From Streptosporangiaceae bacterium (GTDB taxonomy: Bacteria; Actinomycetota; Actinomycetes; Streptosporangiales; Streptosporangiaceae), in contig JASHXW010000401.1 of assembly GCA_030043395.1 (NCBI GenBank), positions 1-7,773 on the forward strand: 7,773 nucleotides of DNA, written 5' to 3'. This document shows, piece by piece, positions 5,589 to 7,773 of this stretch. A program made the position numbers and the translations under genes. Every line of letters begins with the position of its first letter. The stretch's first letter is position 1. The notes under the pieces were generated by a model. The model saw nothing but the letters and a program-made list of their open reading frames with translations. It was not told the origin of the DNA and did no database searches.

Positions 5589-5618
5589 TTGACCACACGC
5601 AGGCCGGCTGCCTAGTTT
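5589..5618 (+). promoter_or_regulatory. Leaderless promoter of the bicupin gene
   Basis: The -35 TTGACC (5589-5594), an 18-base spacer and the -10 TAGTTT (5613-5618) form a good housekeeping promoter. The -10 ends seven bases before the ATG at 5626, so transcription should begin at the start codon. No Shine-Dalgarno is present. The 145-base region also has to contain the promoter for the divergent VOC gene, which I could not locate. Confidence 0.65.
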
Positions 5619-5625
5619 GCGAATC

Positions 5626-6414
5626 ATGGGTGATTCGGGAGTCGTGATACAGGCCGAGGCGGTCACTGCCGTCCTTACGCAGGGCGGCGCCAGCGTCCGG
5701 ACCCTGCTAGGGCGGGAATCGGCTGGCACCAGCCTGATCCGGCGGCTGGCCGACGTGCCGGCCAGCGCGCACCTCGATTACGTGGCCGGCAGCTGCGGCG
5801 AGCTGTGGTTCGTGATCACAGGAGAGGGCGTGCTGGAGCCCGAGGACGATCACGCAGTAGTGAATGTCGGCGGCCATCCGGCCGTGCTGGAGGTCGACGA
5901 CCATCCGGGCGTGCAGCTCTGCGCTGACCGGGCCATCTGGCTGCCGCCGGGTGGTGAATACCGGGCGCGGGCAGGTGACGGCTCTTCCCTCGCTTTGGAC
6001 ATCGTCTCGCTGCCAGCATCGATCTCGGATGCCCTGGCCCCGCCGGGCCCGCACTCAGGACCCACGCTGTTGACCGCTGACCTAAACGAATGCGATGTCG
6101 AGACGACGGGGGACAGGCGATTCCGGGTCTTGTTCGGACCTGAGCGCGGCTGCTCGGTGGCGACTCAGTTCGTCGGGGACATTCCGCCAGGACGGGCCCC
6201 CGCGCACAGCCACCCATACGACGAGACGGTCCTGGTTCTAGCCGGGGAGGGCATCGCTCACATCGGGGGCACCGATCACGAGCTCGCACCGGGCACCTGC
6301 CTGCACCTGCCGCCGGGCCTGCCGCACTGCCTGGAGAACACAGGGTCAGCGCACCTGCGAGTGCTCGGGGTGTTCCACCCAGCGGATACCCCGGCTGCCA
6401 AGCTGGAGGAGTGA
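5626..6414 (+). CDS. Two-domain cupin protein with degenerate N-terminal cupin
   Basis: A 262-residue bicupin. The C-terminal cupin is intact. Motif 1 is PPGRAPAHSHPYDETVLVLAG (residues 187-207), with ligands His194, His196 and Glu200. Motif 2 is GTCLHLPPGLPHCLEN (223-238), with His234 as the fourth ligand, so one metal site is predicted. The N-terminal cupin (about 45-130) keeps the scaffold: Glu59 followed by LWFVITGEG, then IWLPPGGEY. It has lost the HxH pair, and Tyr112 replaces the motif-2 His, so it probably does not bind metal. The two-cupin, one-metal layout recalls ureidoglycine aminohydrolases and various isomerases or dioxygenases, but no substrate can be named. ATG 5626 is chosen over an in-frame TTG at 5617 because the TTG lies inside the -10 element. 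The gene is divergent from the VOC protein and convergent with the PfpI-like gene; no partner is evident. Confidence 0.88.
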   Translation: MGDSGVVIQAEAVTAVLTQGGASVRTLLGRESAGTSLIRRLADVPASAHLDYVAGSCGELWFVITGEGVLEPEDDHAVVNVGGHPAVLEVDDHPGVQLCADRAIWLPPGGEYRARAGDGSSLALDIVSLPASISDALAPPGPHSGPTLLTADLNECDVETTGDRRFRVLFGPERGCSVATQFVGDIPPGRAPAHSHPYDETVLVLAGEGIAHIGGTDHELAPGTCLHLPPGLPHCLENTGSAHLRVLGVFHPADTPAAKLEE

Positions 6415-6440
6415 AGCGGCGATGACGCCCCAGCGCGATC

Positions 6441-6470
6441 CTCAGGACAGCCTCAGGCGATTGCCCTGAG
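6441..6470. terminator. Weak hairpin between convergent bicupin and PfpI-like genes
   Basis: CTCAGG at 6452-6457 pairs with CCTGAG at 6465-6470 across a seven-base loop. A second copy of CTCAGG at 6441-6446 could pair with the same right arm. The hairpin overlaps the last codons and the stop of the minus-strand PfpI-like gene, and there is no U-tract. It is the only structure in the 38-base gap region and would be a modest terminator at best. Confidence 0.25.
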
Positions 6471-6965
6471 CAGCGCCTTCATCCACGGGCCTAGGTCATC
6501 CGGGGTTCTGGCGGAGATCAGGTTCCCGTCCACGACGGTCGCTTCGTCCACCCAGTCGACTCCGGCATTAACCATGTCGTCGCGGATGGCGGCGACGCTC
6601 GTGGCGCGGCGCCCCTTGAGTATCCGCGCCGAGATCGGCACCCAGCCGGCGTGGCAGATGAAGGCGATCGGCTTGCCTTCAGCGTCGAAGGCCCGGACCA
6701 GGTCCAGGACGACGTCCGAGCGCCGTAGCTTGTCAGGCGCGTAACCGCCAGGGATCACCAGGGCGTCGAAGTCGGTCTCGGCCACCTGGTCGACGGTGGT
6801 GTCGACTGCGACTGGCCCGTGTCCCTTCTTCCCGCTTACTGGCTTGTCGTCCAGGCCGGCCACCGTCACCGCGATGTCTTCCTCGGCGAGCCGGTAGAGC
6901 GGGTACAGCAATTCCATGTCCTCGAACTGGTCGGCTGCCAGAATCAGGACCCTGTGCTGCGTCAT
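6453..6965 (-). CDS. DJ-1/PfpI family protein (type 1 glutamine amidotransferase-like)
   Basis: A 170-residue single-domain protein, the usual length for PfpI-like members. Landmarks are the N-terminal QFEDMELLYPLYRL (residues 13-26), VIPGGYAPDKLRR (70-82), the nucleophile elbow AFICHAGW (101-108) with Cys104-His105, then ILKGRRATS (115-123), IRDDMVNAGVDWVDE (127-141) and VDGNLISARTPDDL (145-158). The archaeal PfpI protease uses Cys-His plus a Glu from the neighbouring subunit in an APERV loop; here the matching loop reads APDKL, with Asp78. Members have been described as proteases, chaperones, glyoxalases/deglycases or stress proteins, so the reaction is not settled. The ATG at 6965 has no Shine-Dalgarno but has a -10 at leaderless spacing. 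The gene sits 66 bases downstream of the serine hydrolase gene on the same strand, with possible hairpins in between, so it is likely transcribed separately. Confidence 0.93.
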   Translation of the reverse strand: MTQHRVLILAADQFEDMELLYPLYRLAEEDIAVTVAGLDDKPVSGKKGHGPVAVDTTVDQVAETDFDALVIPGGYAPDKLRRSDVVLDLVRAFDAEGKPIAFICHAGWVPISARILKGRRATSVAAIRDDMVNAGVDWVDEATVVDGNLISARTPDDLGPWMKALLRAIA

Positions 6966-6972
6966 GCTACGG

Positions 6973-6978
6973 ACACTA
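6973..6978 (-). promoter_or_regulatory. -10 element of a leaderless promoter (PfpI-like gene)
   Basis: Read on the minus strand, TAGTGT fits TAnnnT and ends seven bases before the ATG at 6965, the same geometry as at the bicupin gene. No ribosome site lies between them. No recognisable -35 hexamer is found 16-18 bases upstream. Confidence 0.5.
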
Positions 6979-6999
6979 CCGGTGCATGTTCGGTATGGA

Positions 7000-7027
7000 G
7001 GCGGCCCGGCCGCCGAGCCGATCGGCG
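7000..7027 (-). terminator. GC-rich hairpin pair after the serine hydrolase gene
   Basis: Just past the stop at 7032 there are two overlapping inverted repeats: CGCCGA/TCGGCG (7011-7016 with 7022-7027) and GGCGGCC-C-GGCCGCC (7000-7014). They share bases and so are alternatives. They lie between the end of the serine hydrolase gene and the -10 of the PfpI-like gene, where a terminator would be expected. There is no U-tract. Confidence 0.4.
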
Positions 7028-7031
7028 AACG

Positions 7032-7773
7032 TCAGTCGGCGAGTGCGGGATATACCAGCGCCTTGAGCTGACTGCGGAAATTGAACGTGCCCGATGGGAG
7101 CAGCTGCGTCATGAAGACCACGGTGAGGTCCTCGGCAGGATCGATCCAGAAGGTCGTCGAGGCGGCTCCGCCCCACATGTACTCACCGCCCGAGCCGATG
7201 ACTCCCGTCACCGCGGGCGCTTGCGCGACCGCGACGGTCAGGCCGAACCCCATGCCAGGGAAGCCGGTCTCGCCGTACTCACCCATCACCGTCACCGCCT
7301 GAAGGTCCGCCCCTCCCGGCAGGTGATTGCACGTCATCAACTCGATCGTCTTGCGGCCCAGGATGCGGGCACCCTCGAGCTCGCCGCCGTTCAGCAGCAT
7401 CTGGCAGAACCGCAGGTAGTCGGGCGTCGTCGAGACCAATCCGCCGCCACCAGAGAAGAACGTCGGCTCGCGCCGGTATCGGCTGTGCTCCGGGTCATCG
7501 GCCAGCACGAGCCTCTTGCCCGGGTCGCGCAGGTAACACGCGGCGAACCGGCCAGCCTTCTCCTCCGGTACAAAGAACGCCGTGTCGTGCATGCCGAGCG
7601 GCTCGAAGATGGTCTCTCGCAGGTACTCATCGAAGCGCTGGCCCGAGATGATCTCGACCAGCCGCCCGCACACGTCGGTCGAGACCGAGTAGAGCCAGCG
7701 GGTGCCAGGGTGGAACTCAAGCGGGTACCCGGCGTAGCGCTCGATCATGGTCTCCAGAGTGGCGCCCGATCCC
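7032..7773 (-). CDS. Beta-lactamase-fold serine hydrolase (N-terminal part outside window)
   Basis: The C-terminal ~246 residues of a class C beta-lactamase/penicillin-binding-protein-like hydrolase (Beta-lactamase family, PF00144; includes family VIII esterases). The frame stays open to the window edge (GSGATLETM precedes the ATG at 7748), so that ATG is internal. The stretch FHPGTRWLYSVSTDVCGRLVEIISGQ (7641-7718) carries the Tyr motif in the form YSVS instead of the YxN of true class C enzymes. RFDEYLRETIFEPLGMHDTAF is the usual following helix. WGGAASTTFWIDP (near 7137-7178) occupies the place of the KTG-like third motif. The SxxK nucleophile motif must lie upstream, so activity cannot be confirmed. 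The YSVSTDV form suggests an esterase or amidase-like hydrolase and not an antibiotic-degrading enzyme (inference). The stop is followed by GC-rich hairpins. Confidence 0.9.
   Translation of the reverse strand, partial: GSGATLETMIERYAGYPLEFHPGTRWLYSVSTDVCGRLVEIISGQRFDEYLRETIFEPLGMHDTAFFVPEEKAGRFAACYLRDPGKRLVLADDPEHSRYRREPTFFSGGGGLVSTTPDYLRFCQMLLNGGELEGARILGRKTIELMTCNHLPGGADLQAVTVMGEYGETGFPGMGFGLTVAVAQAPAVTGVIGSGGEYMWGGAASTTFWIDPAEDLTVVFMTQLLPSGTFNFRSQLKALVYPALAD

Noticed and set aside
5481..5729. Longer N-terminus for the VOC protein (starts up to 5729)
   Set aside because: The added residues are Arg/Gly/Ser-rich with no domain match, and they would overlap the divergent bicupin promoter and coding start.
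7032..7773. Calling the serine hydrolase an antibiotic-degrading beta-lactamase
   Set aside because: The Tyr motif reads YSVS instead of YxN, a KTG box is not visible, and the nucleophile motif is outside the window. Esterase-type members of the family are more likely.
1..7773. A defence island, biosynthetic gene cluster or mobile element
   Set aside because: No nuclease, helicase, toxin, transposase, integrase, carrier protein or repeat array is present. The genes are mostly unrelated and face alternating directions.

Overview
The window looks like ordinary chromosomal DNA from a high-G+C actinomycete. Third codon positions are mostly G or C. Several families are typical of that phylum: a DUF1707 membrane protein, an N-terminally extended PadR regulator, and a secreted protein rich in Ser, Thr and Lys. 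Three genes carry a TAnnnT -10 element 6-7 bases before the start codon, the pattern of actinobacterial leaderless mRNAs. The genus cannot be fixed from the sequence. There are no RNA genes, insertion sequences, phage genes or CRISPR arrays.

Layout. (1) Positions 1-1819, plus strand: the 3' part of a PhaZ-type polyhydroxyalkanoate depolymerase/alpha-beta hydrolase, overlapping by four bases (ATGA) a complete acyl-CoA dehydrogenase. The pair looks like a carbon-storage or acyl-CoA catabolism operon and ends at a perfect 17-bp hairpin (1820-1857). (2) Positions 1869-2534, minus strand: a secreted four-cysteine protein that shares this hairpin as its terminator. (3) Positions 2535-2774: a divergent intergenic region with small palindromes, a possible short leader ORF on the minus strand, and a leaderless-type promoter for the next gene. 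(4) Positions 2775-3677, plus: an APH/choline-kinase-fold phosphotransferase. (5) Positions 3731-5092, plus: a promoter, a 10-bp palindrome at the predicted transcription start, a PadR-family repressor with a collagen-like Gly-Pro linker, and a DUF1707 membrane protein. This looks like a self-regulated envelope operon. (6) Positions 5094-5480, minus: a VOC/glyoxalase-like protein, convergent with the DUF1707 gene with one base between the stop codons. (7) Positions 5626-6414, plus: a two-domain cupin driven by a good -35/-10 leaderless promoter. (8) Positions 6453-6965, minus: a PfpI/DJ-1 family protein, also apparently leaderless. (9) Positions 7032-7773, minus: the C-terminal part of a beta-lactamase-fold serine hydrolase whose SxxK motif lies beyond the window.

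Apart from the two plus-strand pairs (hydrolase/dehydrogenase and PadR/DUF1707), the genes appear to be independently transcribed housekeeping or accessory functions. I see no convincing new multigene system. The items most worth a second look are the PadR-DUF1707 module with its collagen-like linker and candidate operator, the internally duplicated secreted protein, and the repeated leaderless promoter layout.
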